A stretch of 64,000 nt of DNA, taken from assembly GCF_005116455.1 (NCBI RefSeq), contig NZ_SWBP01000003.1, positions 248,012-312,011 of the forward strand, read 5' to 3'. Source of the DNA: Pedobacter cryophilus. GTDB taxonomy: Bacteria; Bacteroidota; Bacteroidia; Sphingobacteriales; Sphingobacteriaceae. This document shows positions 37,067 through 45,012 of this stretch, one piece after another; within the stretch, counting starts at the first letter, position 1; each line of letters opens with the position of its first letter. Under the pieces are notes generated by a model that searched no databases, had not been told where the DNA came from, and saw nothing but the letters and a program-made list of their open reading frames with translations. A program made the position numbers and the translations under genes.

Positions 37067-37729
37067 ATGATAAAAATTAAAAATTTATTCGCAATTACTT
37101 TAATAGCTGGTTCTTATGCGCTTACATCTTGTTCAAATTCTGATCAAAAAACCAGTAACAATAATGAGCACATGAATCATGATAGTATGATGAACTCGTC
37201 GAAGATGAATAGTGATAACCCAATGATGAACGCCATGAACAGCAGTATGAGCGGTATGCATGAGATGAAACCATCAGGAGATTTTGATTGCGATTTTGCC
37301 AATATGATGATCTTACATCACCAAGGTGCCGTTGCCATGAGTAACCTAGTCATAGAAAAAGGCGCAAACGAAGAAAAAAAATCATTAGCCACAAATATTA
37401 AAACCAAACAGGAAGCTGAAATTGCAAAAATGCACACCATCATCAAAAATTTTAAAACCATAGCACCTGATGGAAAACCTGTTGAAATTCATGAAGAATT
37501 AACAGAAAGTATGAATAGCATGATGAGCGGAATGAGTAGTATTAAAACAACCGGAGACGTTGATAATGATTTTGTAATGCTCATGATTCCTCATCACGAA
37601 AGTGCCGTAAAAATGGCTAAAGACCAATTAAAATATGGTAAACAACCAGCATTAATAGAAATGGCGCAACAAATGATTACAGATCAAGAGAAAGAAATTA
37701 ATATGTTTAAAGCATTGCTTCCTAAATAA
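37067..37729 (+). CDS. Duplicated DUF305 lipoprotein, Met/His-rich
   Basis: The lipobox LTSC (cysteine 22) marks a lipoprotein; residues 31-69 are rich in methionine, serine and asparagine. Two DUF305 modules follow, with MILHHQGAVAM (His84-His85) and MIPHHESAVKMA (His176-His177). DUF305 proteins of the CopM type bind copper in the periplasm, and the Met-rich linker agrees with soft-metal binding, but copper is an inference. A perfect inverted repeat precedes it, and paired terminators follow. Confidence 0.86.
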   Translation: MIKIKNLFAITLIAGSYALTSCSNSDQKTSNNNEHMNHDSMMNSSKMNSDNPMMNAMNSSMSGMHEMKPSGDFDCDFANMMILHHQGAVAMSNLVIEKGANEEKKSLATNIKTKQEAEIAKMHTIIKNFKTIAPDGKPVEIHEELTESMNSMMSGMSSIKTTGDVDNDFVMLMIPHHESAVKMAKDQLKYGKQPALIEMAQQMITDQEKEINMFKALLPK

Positions 37730-37763
37730 AAATAGCGGTTAAAATTAATTAACCGCTATTTTT
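37730..37763 (+). terminator. Intrinsic terminator after the DUF305 gene
   Basis: AAATAGCGGTTAA and its complement TTAACCGCTATTT form a 13-bp stem with a 6-base AT loop (37730-37761), followed by TTTTATTATTT. It begins at the stop codon of the DUF305 gene. Confidence 0.85.
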
Positions 37764-37770
37764 ATTATTT

Positions 37771-37808
37771 AAAAGGAGCGTTGAAAATTTCAACGCTCCT
37801 TATTTTTT
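37771..37808. terminator. Second, bidirectional terminator near pnp
   Basis: AAGGAGCGTTGAAA and TTTCAACGCTCCTT pair perfectly over 14 bases, with A/T tails on both sides, lying just before the pnp stop codon at 37811 from the minus side. It fits pnp termination as well as a back-up for the DUF305 gene. Confidence 0.82.
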
Positions 37809-37810
37809 AA

Positions 37811-39970
37811 TTATGCTTTTGGAGCTTCTTCTGCTTTTGGTGCATCTTCCCTTGGTGGGCGAGGCAATAAAGCTTTTCTAGATAACTTCAGTTTTCCTTG
37901 CTTATCTACTTCCAATAATTTCACTTTCACTTCATCTCCTACCTGGAAAATTCCGTCCATAGATTCGTAACGTTTCCAATCAATTTCAGAGATGTGTAAT
38001 AAACCATCCTTACCTGGCATAATCTCTACAAATGCACCAAATGGCATAATAGATTTTACTTTTCCTTCATAAGTTTCACCAACTTCTGGCTTAGCTACAA
38101 TATTTTTAATTCTTGTAACGGCTTGGTCAATGGCATCCTTATTATCAGCAAAAATTTGGATGATTCCTTTGTTATCTTTTTCTTCAATAGAAATAGTAGC
38201 GCCAGTTTCACGTTGCATTTCTTGGATAATTTTACCACCGGGTCCTATAATGGCTCCAATAAATTCTTTATCGATAGTTAAAGAGATAATTCTAGGTGCA
38301 TGAGGTTTGAAATCTTCTCTTGGCGTAGCCATAGTTTTTTCAATCTCTCCTAAAATATGTAAACGTCCTTCTTTTGCCTGATCTAAAGCTTCAGATAAAA
38401 CAGCATAAGATAAACCGTTCACTTTCAAGTCCATCTGACAAGCAGTAATTCCATTTCTAGAACCAGTTACTTTAAAATCCATATCTCCTAAATGATCTTC
38501 ATCACCTAAAATATCAGATAAAATAGCGTATTTTCCAGATGCTTCATCAGAAATTAATCCCATTGCAATACCAGAAACCGGAGCTTTTAATTTAATACCA
38601 GCATCCATCAAAGCCAATGTACCCGCACAAACGGTAGCCATAGATGAAGAACCGTTAGATTCTAAAATATCAGATACTACTCTAATTGTATAAGGATTTT
38701 CTGCATCAGAAGGTAAAACTTTCTTAATCGCTCTCATGGCTAAATTACCATGGCCAACTTCTCTTCTTCCAGTTCCTCTGTTGGGGCGAGCCTCACCAGT
38801 AGAAAAAGCAGGGAAATTATAATGCAATAAGAATTTGTTGTATCCGTGAATAAAAGCACCATCAATTAGTTGCTCATCATCTTTAGCACCTAAAGTAACC
38901 GTAGTTAAAGATTGTGTTTCTCCACGAGTGAAAATTGCCGATCCATGAGCAGAAGGTAAATAACCAACTTCACTCCAAATAGGGCGAATTTGACGAGTAC
39001 TTCTACCGTCTAATCTAATTCCTTCATCTAATAATAAAGTACGCACAGCATCATACTGCACATCATGAAAATATTTCTTGGCTAAAAACTTAGTCGCTTC
39101 AGAAGGGTTTTCACCTAAAGCATCAATTACATCATTTTGGATAGCTTTAAAAGCTGCAGAACGATCATCTTTACCTTGGTTAGATTTTGCAACTGCATAA
39201 ACTCTATCATAAGTATCAGCCGTAATTTGAGCTTTTAACTCTAAATTACTGTTCTCATGTGAGTAAGTTCTTTTTTCAGTTTTACCAACCAATCTGGTTA
39301 ATTCTACCTGTGCAGCAACTTGTTTTTTAATAGCTTCATGTGCAAATTGTATAGCTTCAACCAATTCAGCTTCCTGAATTTCGTTAGCTTCACCTTCCAC
39401 CATGTTAATATCCTTTGCAGAACCAGCAACAATAAATTCTAAAGTAGCTCTTTCTAAATCTGTACGACCTGGGTTAATCACCAATTTGCCATCAATTTTA
39501 GCCACACGTACTTCAGATATTGGACCGTTAAACGGAATATCAGATACTGCTAAAGCTGCAGAAGCCGCTAAACCAGCCAATGCATCAGGCATAATATCTT
39601 TGTCTGATGAAATTAAAGAAATCATCACCTGCGTATCAGAATGATAATCTTCTGGGAATAATGGACGTAAAGCCCTATCAACGATTCTCGAAATTAAAAC
39701 TTCGTAATCAGATAATCTGGCTTCTCTTCTTAAGAAACCTCCAGGTATACGACCAGCTGCCGCATATTTCTCCTGGTAATCAACGGATAAAGGAAGGAAG
39801 TCGACACCCTCTTTTGCATCTTTATTTGAAACAACAGTAGCTAATAACATCGTATCACCCATTTTAACCACCACCGCTCCATCAGCTTGTTTAGCTAATT
39901 TTCCGGTTTCGATTTCAATGATACGGCCATCGCCTAAATCAATCGACTGTTTAAACACATTTAAACTCAT
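37811..39970 (-). CDS. pnp: Polyribonucleotide nucleotidyltransferase (PNPase)
   Basis: PNPase degrades RNA 3' to 5' using phosphate. Two RNase PH-like domains (about 10-225 and 310-540) are followed by a KH domain ([23 protein letters not shown]) and an S1 domain ([33 protein letters not shown]), and a short acidic tail. At 719 residues it is complete. rpsO, its usual neighbour in other bacteria, is about 30 kb away. Confidence 0.97.
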   Translation of the reverse strand: MSLNVFKQSIDLGDGRIIEIETGKLAKQADGAVVVKMGDTMLLATVVSNKDAKEGVDFLPLSVDYQEKYAAAGRIPGGFLRREARLSDYEVLISRIVDRALRPLFPEDYHSDTQVMISLISSDKDIMPDALAGLAASAALAVSDIPFNGPISEVRVAKIDGKLVINPGRTDLERATLEFIVAGSAKDINMVEGEANEIQEAELVEAIQFAHEAIKKQVAAQVELTRLVGKTEKRTYSHENSNLELKAQITADTYDRVYAVAKSNQGKDDRSAAFKAIQNDVIDALGENPSEATKFLAKKYFHDVQYDAVRTLLLDEGIRLDGRSTRQIRPIWSEVGYLPSAHGSAIFTRGETQSLTTVTLGAKDDEQLIDGAFIHGYNKFLLHYNFPAFSTGEARPNRGTGRREVGHGNLAMRAIKKVLPSDAENPYTIRVVSDILESNGSSSMATVCAGTLALMDAGIKLKAPVSGIAMGLISDEASGKYAILSDILGDEDHLGDMDFKVTGSRNGITACQMDLKVNGLSYAVLSEALDQAKEGRLHILGEIEKTMATPREDFKPHAPRIISLTIDKEFIGAIIGPGGKIIQEMQRETGATISIEEKDNKGIIQIFADNKDAIDQAVTRIKNIVAKPEVGETYEGKVKSIMPFGAFVEIMPGKDGLLHISEIDWKRYESMDGIFQVGDEVKVKLLEVDKQGKLKLSRKALLPRPPREDAPKAEEAPKA

Positions 39971-40571
39971 ATTTATTTTTTTATCGTTGCGAAATTACGC
40001 TTTTATATCTGTTTTTCAGACGGGTTACGTAAATTCTTTGTTTTGTTGTTTTTTGTCATTCCGAATTCATTTCGGAATCTCATTTTATAAGTTTCTTCGC
40101 TAAAAATAGAATGCTCGACCTATTGAGCAATCAAGAGTTGAGCAAAACAATAGTTTAAGATTTTTTTTAAAAAAGGTGCTGTTCTGCAATAAGCAACCGA
40201 TAGTCTGGCTTTTCACTCATACGCCACAGGCATTAAGCGCAAAGGCCGGTAAACGTTGCAATCCAGTTTATTAAACCTAGGTCTTTGCTAACCAATTCTA
40301 AATGTGGACAATTGTGTAGGGATAATCCTCGGATTATCCTTATTTAAACATTCCATAACGGATAACCCAAGGGTTATCCCTACTATTACAGTTTGGCTTT
40401 AGCCAACTGAAAAAAATATTTCTTTATTGTGCTTTAGCATCATTTTATTTTGCAATTGTGTGGCTCTAGCTTTTGAAATTCATATGTGACTAAAGCCAAC
40501 AATTGATTGATTTCTTTTAATCAGTTGCTTAAAAGCAACAGCAATAAATGCTTTATAAGTTGCATTATAAT
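39971..40571. repeat. Non-coding, repeat-rich intergenic region (about 600 bp)
   Basis: No convincing gene is visible here. The stretch holds at least five hairpins: ATTCCGAA/TTCGGAAT (40058-40078), GGATAATCC/GGATTATCC (40320-40339), GGATAACCC/GGGTTATCC (40360-40379), TTGGCT/AGCCAA (40393-40406) and GTTGCTT/AAGCAAC (40524-40539), most with 2-base loops. Such clusters resemble REP-type repeats dispersed in Bacteroidota. The pnp promoter must lie in the first part. Confidence 0.7.
40320..40379. repeat. BIME-like inverted pair of palindromic repeat units
   Basis: Two hairpins of 9-bp arms and 2-base loops (40320-40339 and 40360-40379) are oriented head to head: the GTAGG before the first unit matches the complement of the CCTAC after the second. 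A T-A pair in the first stem becomes C-G in the second, a compensatory change that keeps the pairing. About 20 bases separate them. Confidence 0.7.
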
Positions 40572-40916
40572 CTATTCAACATATTTAATCAATTTCGCTT
40601 TTACAGTCATTCTATCTCCAGTTTCTTCATTTACCCGTTCTACATAACTATCATAAATAATAATTCCATCTGCACCGTTTTCTTTTGCTGCTTTTATCAT
40701 ATCATTCTTAATTGTCTCTACAGAATAATTGATGAATTTCCCATTAGTAAGTTGTCCTATAGTTTTATATTTTTTAGTCACATCTTTTTCTGCGTAGTAA
40801 ATATCTACGCTGTTAGTTTTAGGAAATGAATCTCCTAAATAATATACCGAAGATGAACATGATGTGATTAAGAATATCCAGCAGCAGAAAAAAAATGGTG
40901 TTAATAGATTTTTCAT
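40572..40916 (-). CDS. Small lipoprotein of unknown function
   Basis: The 114-residue product has a lipobox (LITSC) at about residues 17-21. The middle part (IYYAEKDVTKKYKTIGQLTNG) and IKAAKENGADGIIIYDSYV look like small lipoproteins with an alpha/beta fold of the RcsF/YbjQ sort, but I cannot name a family. It stands alone at the end of the repeat-rich region, divergent from the barrel-like gene. Confidence 0.75.
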   Translation of the reverse strand: MKNLLTPFFFCCWIFLITSCSSSVYYLGDSFPKTNSVDIYYAEKDVTKKYKTIGQLTNGKFINYSVETIKNDMIKAAKENGADGIIIYDSYVERVNEETGDRMTVKAKLIKYVE

Positions 40917-41098
40917 GTTCTTTTATTAAACTTAAACTTAGAAAATATTTATTGATAAATAATAAAAGATTCCCTAAACTAATTTCAAGAAATATCTAAG
41001 AAATTTTAAATCTTTTCAAGAAAAAAAATAATTTTCAACCTTTTGCTTTTTATTTAAAGTCATTATTTTAGCTTCATAAACAATGATAATTTTAAAAT

Positions 41099-41728
41099 AT
41101 GAAACTAAAACATTACACCGCTTTTTTATTTTTAATAACCTGCACAAATCAATTAATTGCTCAAGATTCTCCACAGCAATCAATCCCTAATATTACAGAA
41201 ATAACAAACAAAGAACCTAAACTTCGTTTTCTATTAGGTGCAGCAATTGAATTTGGTGGAGATGAAATTGCAAAGGTTTTTTTTACCAATGGTGAAGATC
41301 AAAGCGTTAACGCAGGGCAAGGCGGAAGTGTTTTTGTTGGTGGCCAATTACAATTAACGCAAATAGAACTTTTGTTTTTAAGAAGCTCTATTGGGATTAA
41401 ATATGTAACTACACAAGCTAATAACGCCAACATTAGATTAACCCGATTTCCATTTAACAATACATTAAACGTACATATTAACAAAAATTTAAGGTTAGGT
41501 GCTGGTGCTTCTATACAAACAGGTATTAAATTTAACGGTGATGGTTTTGTACCAAATATTAATTTTGGTACTGCCGTTGGACCTGTTTTTGAATTTGCTT
41601 ATAAAGGTATTGGTTTATCTTATACCATGATGACTTATAAAGACGAGAATAACTTTAGCTATAATGCCAATGGATTAGGTTTAACGATCTCTGGTGCGCT
41701 ATCTGGGAAAAAGAAAAATAAATCTTAA
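41099..41728 (+). CDS. Probable outer-membrane beta-barrel protein
   Basis: A signal peptide (about 1-22) is followed by alternating strands rich in glycine, aromatic and hydrophobic residues (FLLGAAIEFGGDEI, GGSVFVGGQLQLTQIELLFL, FEFAYKGIGLSYTMMTY), compatible with an eight-strand barrel. No named family is recognised. The 209-residue product has no obvious partner, and a terminator follows. Lengths and pattern agree with small Bacteroidota porin-like proteins. Confidence 0.72.
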   Translation: MKLKHYTAFLFLITCTNQLIAQDSPQQSIPNITEITNKEPKLRFLLGAAIEFGGDEIAKVFFTNGEDQSVNAGQGGSVFVGGQLQLTQIELLFLRSSIGIKYVTTQANNANIRLTRFPFNNTLNVHINKNLRLGAGASIQTGIKFNGDGFVPNINFGTAVGPVFEFAYKGIGLSYTMMTYKDENNFSYNANGLGLTISGALSGKKKNKS

Positions 41729-42031
41729 AAATATTAATCTAGAACTAATCAGAATTAAAAAAAGCAATAGTGAAAAATGCTATTTTATTGCTTTATAAAT
41801 TTTTTTCTGTTCCATTTTTTAATTTCAAAAAGTAAATACTCTGTTTTTATTATATGAATTTATGTATTCATTTTTATTATTGATTGTCTTAGTTATACCT
41901 CAATCTACATCTAAGTATTAAGTATTTAAACATAAATTAAGCTAAAAGCTTAGTGGCATTGTAGTTGTAATTAATCAATTATCCATATTTTAAACTAAAT
42001 TACTATATATGTAATTATTAAAAATCCCCCT
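41729..42031. other. Intergenic stretch with terminator only
   Basis: About 300 bases without a gene. Apart from the terminator at 41761-41806, it holds only AT-rich sequence in which I see no repeat or convincing promoter. Confidence 0.5.
41761..41806 (+). terminator. Intrinsic terminator after the barrel-like gene
   Basis: AAAGCAATA (41761-41769) pairs with TATTGCTTT (41786-41794) across a 16-base loop, and a T-rich run follows (41799-41806). Confidence 0.75.
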
Positions 42032-42679
42032 ATGAAAAATGAAGAAATATTAAACGAGAACATAAAACTCAACCAAGAAAATAAAATATTACTTTTTCAA
42101 AACGAGGAAAAGACGTCTGAACTAGAAAAAATTAATTTAGAAATGCAATACCAAAAAACAGAAAATACCAATCTGTATTTGGATCAAAAAAATAAAGCTG
42201 CCGAATTAGTAATTGCAGACAAAGAATTACATTTTCAGAAATCAGAAAAAGACAAAAGGGCTGCTGAACTTGTTATTGCAGATGAAGAATTATGCTTTCA
42301 GAAATCAGAAAAGAAAGATAGAGCAAAAGAATTATCTATTGCTTATGAAAATCTTTTGATTGAAAATGAAGAAAAAGAAAAGCAAATGATCGCTTTAAAA
42401 ATAGCAAACAAAAAACTCCATAAAGCAGAAAAATTCCAAAAAGAATATATAGAAGGCTTAGAAAAAGTGATTTTTATTATTTCACATAAAATAAGGCATT
42501 CGATTGTCCAATTATTAGGTTTGGATATCTTGTTAAGCTTCACCAAAAACTCTAAAGAAGAATTAATAAAAATGAGAGTTTTTTTCAAAAAGTCTGTTAC
42601 AGGTTTAGATATCTGTACCCAAGAATTAACCCAATTTCTTGATAAATTAAAACAAAGAATAATTGGAGTTAAAAAGTAA
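42032..42679 (+). CDS. Coiled-coil repeat protein with DHp-like histidine-kinase dimerisation segment, no ATPase domain
   Basis: The first 130 residues are a long coiled coil with about three 22-residue repeats (KAAELVIADKELHFQKSEKD, RAAELVIADEELCFQKSEKK, RAKELSIAYENLLIENEEKE), of the kind seen in Bacteroidota sensor kinases. Residues about 138-205 resemble a DHp domain: ISHKIRHSIVQLLGLDIL has the H-box histidine 152, followed by GLDICTQELTQFLDKL. The frame ends there, with no HATPase domain and no receiver. It may be a phospho-relay or kinase-interacting protein, or a degraded kinase. No membrane segment or PAS domain is present. Confidence 0.78.
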   Translation: MKNEEILNENIKLNQENKILLFQNEEKTSELEKINLEMQYQKTENTNLYLDQKNKAAELVIADKELHFQKSEKDKRAAELVIADEELCFQKSEKKDRAKELSIAYENLLIENEEKEKQMIALKIANKKLHKAEKFQKEYIEGLEKVIFIISHKIRHSIVQLLGLDILLSFTKNSKEELIKMRVFFKKSVTGLDICTQELTQFLDKLKQRIIGVKK

Positions 42680-42834
42680 TTTCTACAATTTTCATCTAAC
42701 TATCAAGTGTTTAAGTCCTAAAAATTGATTTATTAACAAAAGGAATTTTTCAAACTCGATCAAATACGAACGCCCAATTCCTCTGTAAGAGACCTTGCTT
42801 TAAGAAAGTTTTATATTGGCTAAACGCTTAAATA

Positions 42835-43029
42835 CTATTTATAAAGAGATGCCACAAAAGCTCTGCCTTCGGGTGTAATAACTGCCGAAAGCACACTTTC
42901 ATTCCAATTAATTTTAATGTAACCCATTTGCTCTAGCTCTTCATATTCTTGTTGCATCCCACCTAAAATTGAAGAGTGTTCTTGATGCTCAATATTTTTC
43001 ATAATTGATTCTAATTCTGCTCTTTCCAT
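42835..43029 (-). CDS. Small protein of unknown function (64 aa)
   Basis: The 64-residue product is acidic at its N-terminus and ends with WNESVLSAVITPEGRAFVASLYK, which has the look of a winged-helix wing (TPEGR). It may be a small regulator or just a hypothetical protein. It is upstream of the hybrid kinase on the same strand with 112 bases between, so co-transcription is possible but not shown. Confidence 0.55.
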   Translation of the reverse strand: MERAELESIMKNIEHQEHSSILGGMQQEYEELEQMGYIKINWNESVLSAVITPEGRAFVASLYK

Positions 43030-43141
43030 TATGATTTTAATTTAGTGCCAAAAGAAATATTGGTTACACAGTATTGACAAAATTTGAGCCAATAATTTAA
43101 TGAGATATAACTATTTATGACAGAACTTTATTAATTGGTTT

Positions 43142-44938
43142 TCACAACTTAATAAAATTATTTGCATTTTTTTTCACACTAATATCTTTCAACTTACCAT
43201 ACAATTCCTTTGGGTTAAAAGGCTTGTACATATAATCATTCATCCCAACATCTTTAACTTTTTCAGAAAGATTATTAGAAACAGAAGCGGTAAAAGCAAT
43301 GATATGAACAGTTGAGTGATCCACATTCGGCAGGTTACGAATAGCTTTAGCTGCTGTATATCCATCCATTACAGGCATGTGTAGATCCATTAAAATCACA
43401 TCAAATAATTGTGAAGCTGATTTTTCTAATGCTTCCTGACCATTTTCGGTAAAAACGGGTTCATTTTTCCATTTAGAAAGCACTTTCTTTAACAAAATCC
43501 TATTCATGAGATTATCCTCGGCTACCAAAATTCGTAAATCGCTTAAATTATCATCCAATTCGGTACAACTAGCTGATGGCTCCAAAACAACTTTCTCGGT
43601 TAATTTAAAAACTATTTCAAAAAAGAAATTTGATCCCGTATTTAATCCACTTTCTAAATTTATATGGCTATTTAATAATAACAATAAACGTTTAACAATA
43701 GCTAAGCCTAAACCTGTACCGCCAAAATCTCTAGTTGTACTTGTTGACGCTTGATTAAAGGGCTCAAAAATTTCTTCTTGCTTATCTTTGCTGATGCCTA
43801 TACCGGTATCAAGAATGGAGAATTTTATATTAATATTTTCCTCGCTGATGCTAATTGCTTTTAAACAAACTGTTACACTGCCTTTTGATGTAAATTTTAG
43901 GGCATTCCCAACCAGATTATAAATAATTTGAGTAATACGGGTTGGATCAGTAATTACTTCCTGATTTTTTATAACCTCATCAATATCCAAAATTAAGTCT
44001 ATTCCTTTTTCATTGGCCTGATAGCGTAAGCCCAAACAGATATCATTAATTAATTCATAAAGATTAACATTAATAGCTTCCAAATTCAGTTTATCAGCGC
44101 CAAGCTTATTAAAATCAAGAATATCATTAATTAAAGAATGAAGGCTTACGGCCGAAAATTTCAAAATATTAAGATTCTCTGTCCTATCACTACTATTTGT
44201 ATCATCTAAAAATAAATTGGTCATTCCTATTACCGAATTAAGTGGGGTTCTTAACTCATGCGACATGGTAGAAAGAAAATCTGATTTAGACTGGGCCGCT
44301 TGATTGGCTTCTTTAACAGCAATTTTTAACTGCTCATTTAAAGCTTCTTTTTCTTTAACATTAGCTAAAAAAGCCTGTTGAAATAAATAATGTGAAAAAA
44401 CAATGGTTGTAAAATTTAAAAAAGCGATAATCTCAAAAGCAGGAGAAAATAAAGTGTCTTGATTAGTGGGGAAATAATTTAATTCATTTCCAAATGACAT
44501 ATAAATAATAACGGGTAAAATACCCAAAATAGAATATATAATACCGTAGCGTGTTCCTAAAAGATAAAAACTACTAAGAGTAACCATAAATACAAATTGT
44601 AGAGAAACTAAGTTTACTGTTTGTGAAAAGAATAAAATATTAGAAATAACCAATAAAATACCTAACCAGATAAGGATGTGTGCTATTACTTTAAGTTTAA
44701 TGGTATTATTAAGTAATAATTTTAGTAAAGCCACATAAATTACCAATAGTACAACCGCCCTACCCAATTGCAGGGACTGACCATAAAACCATGTTAAAAA
44801 AAGTACAACTAAAACTTTTAAGATGGAGAAAAGTAAAACCGAGTAAACTATTTTGATCTTGGCCTTACTAAAAGAATCTGATTCGGAAAAAAGTAGTTTT
44901 TTTATCGACCAGTTAAAAAATGACAATCGTTGCTCCAT
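43142..44938 (-). CDS. Hybrid sensor histidine kinase/response regulator, membrane bound
   Basis: About six membrane helices (28-190) form the sensor region, followed by HisKA (KSDFLSTMSHELRTPLNSVIG, phosphoacceptor His227), HATPase_c (NLVGNALKFT N-box at 341-350, DTGIGIS and FGGTGLGLAI) and a C-terminal receiver with Asp518 in DVILMDLHMPVMDG. There is no DNA-binding output domain in the protein, so a separate Hpt or response regulator is required. The sensed signal is unknown. Its 598 residues end with a short unstructured tail. No Hpt gene is seen nearby. Confidence 0.93.
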   Translation of the reverse strand: MEQRLSFFNWSIKKLLFSESDSFSKAKIKIVYSVLLFSILKVLVVLFLTWFYGQSLQLGRAVVLLVIYVALLKLLLNNTIKLKVIAHILIWLGILLVISNILFFSQTVNLVSLQFVFMVTLSSFYLLGTRYGIIYSILGILPVIIYMSFGNELNYFPTNQDTLFSPAFEIIAFLNFTTIVFSHYLFQQAFLANVKEKEALNEQLKIAVKEANQAAQSKSDFLSTMSHELRTPLNSVIGMTNLFLDDTNSSDRTENLNILKFSAVSLHSLINDILDFNKLGADKLNLEAINVNLYELINDICLGLRYQANEKGIDLILDIDEVIKNQEVITDPTRITQIIYNLVGNALKFTSKGSVTVCLKAISISEENINIKFSILDTGIGISKDKQEEIFEPFNQASTSTTRDFGGTGLGLAIVKRLLLLLNSHINLESGLNTGSNFFFEIVFKLTEKVVLEPSASCTELDDNLSDLRILVAEDNLMNRILLKKVLSKWKNEPVFTENGQEALEKSASQLFDVILMDLHMPVMDGYTAAKAIRNLPNVDHSTVHIIAFTASVSNNLSEKVKDVGMNDYMYKPFNPKELYGKLKDISVKKNANNFIKL

Positions 44939-45012
44939 ATCTACCTCACTAAAGTAGGTATTTTTAGAAAATAATGAAAGAATTTGAAAGTCTATTAAAT
45001 TTCCCTCTTTCG

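Noticed and set aside
40548-40829. Plus-strand open frame opposite the small lipoprotein
   Set aside because: It lies antisense to a gene with a good signal peptide and lipobox, and its translation is low-complexity Phe/Ile/Ser text typical of a shadow frame.
42170-42360. Possible DNA tandem repeat array or CRISPR-like array
   Set aside because: The roughly 66-bp periodicity is the coding reflection of coiled-coil repeats; copies diverge at the third base and there are no unique spacers.
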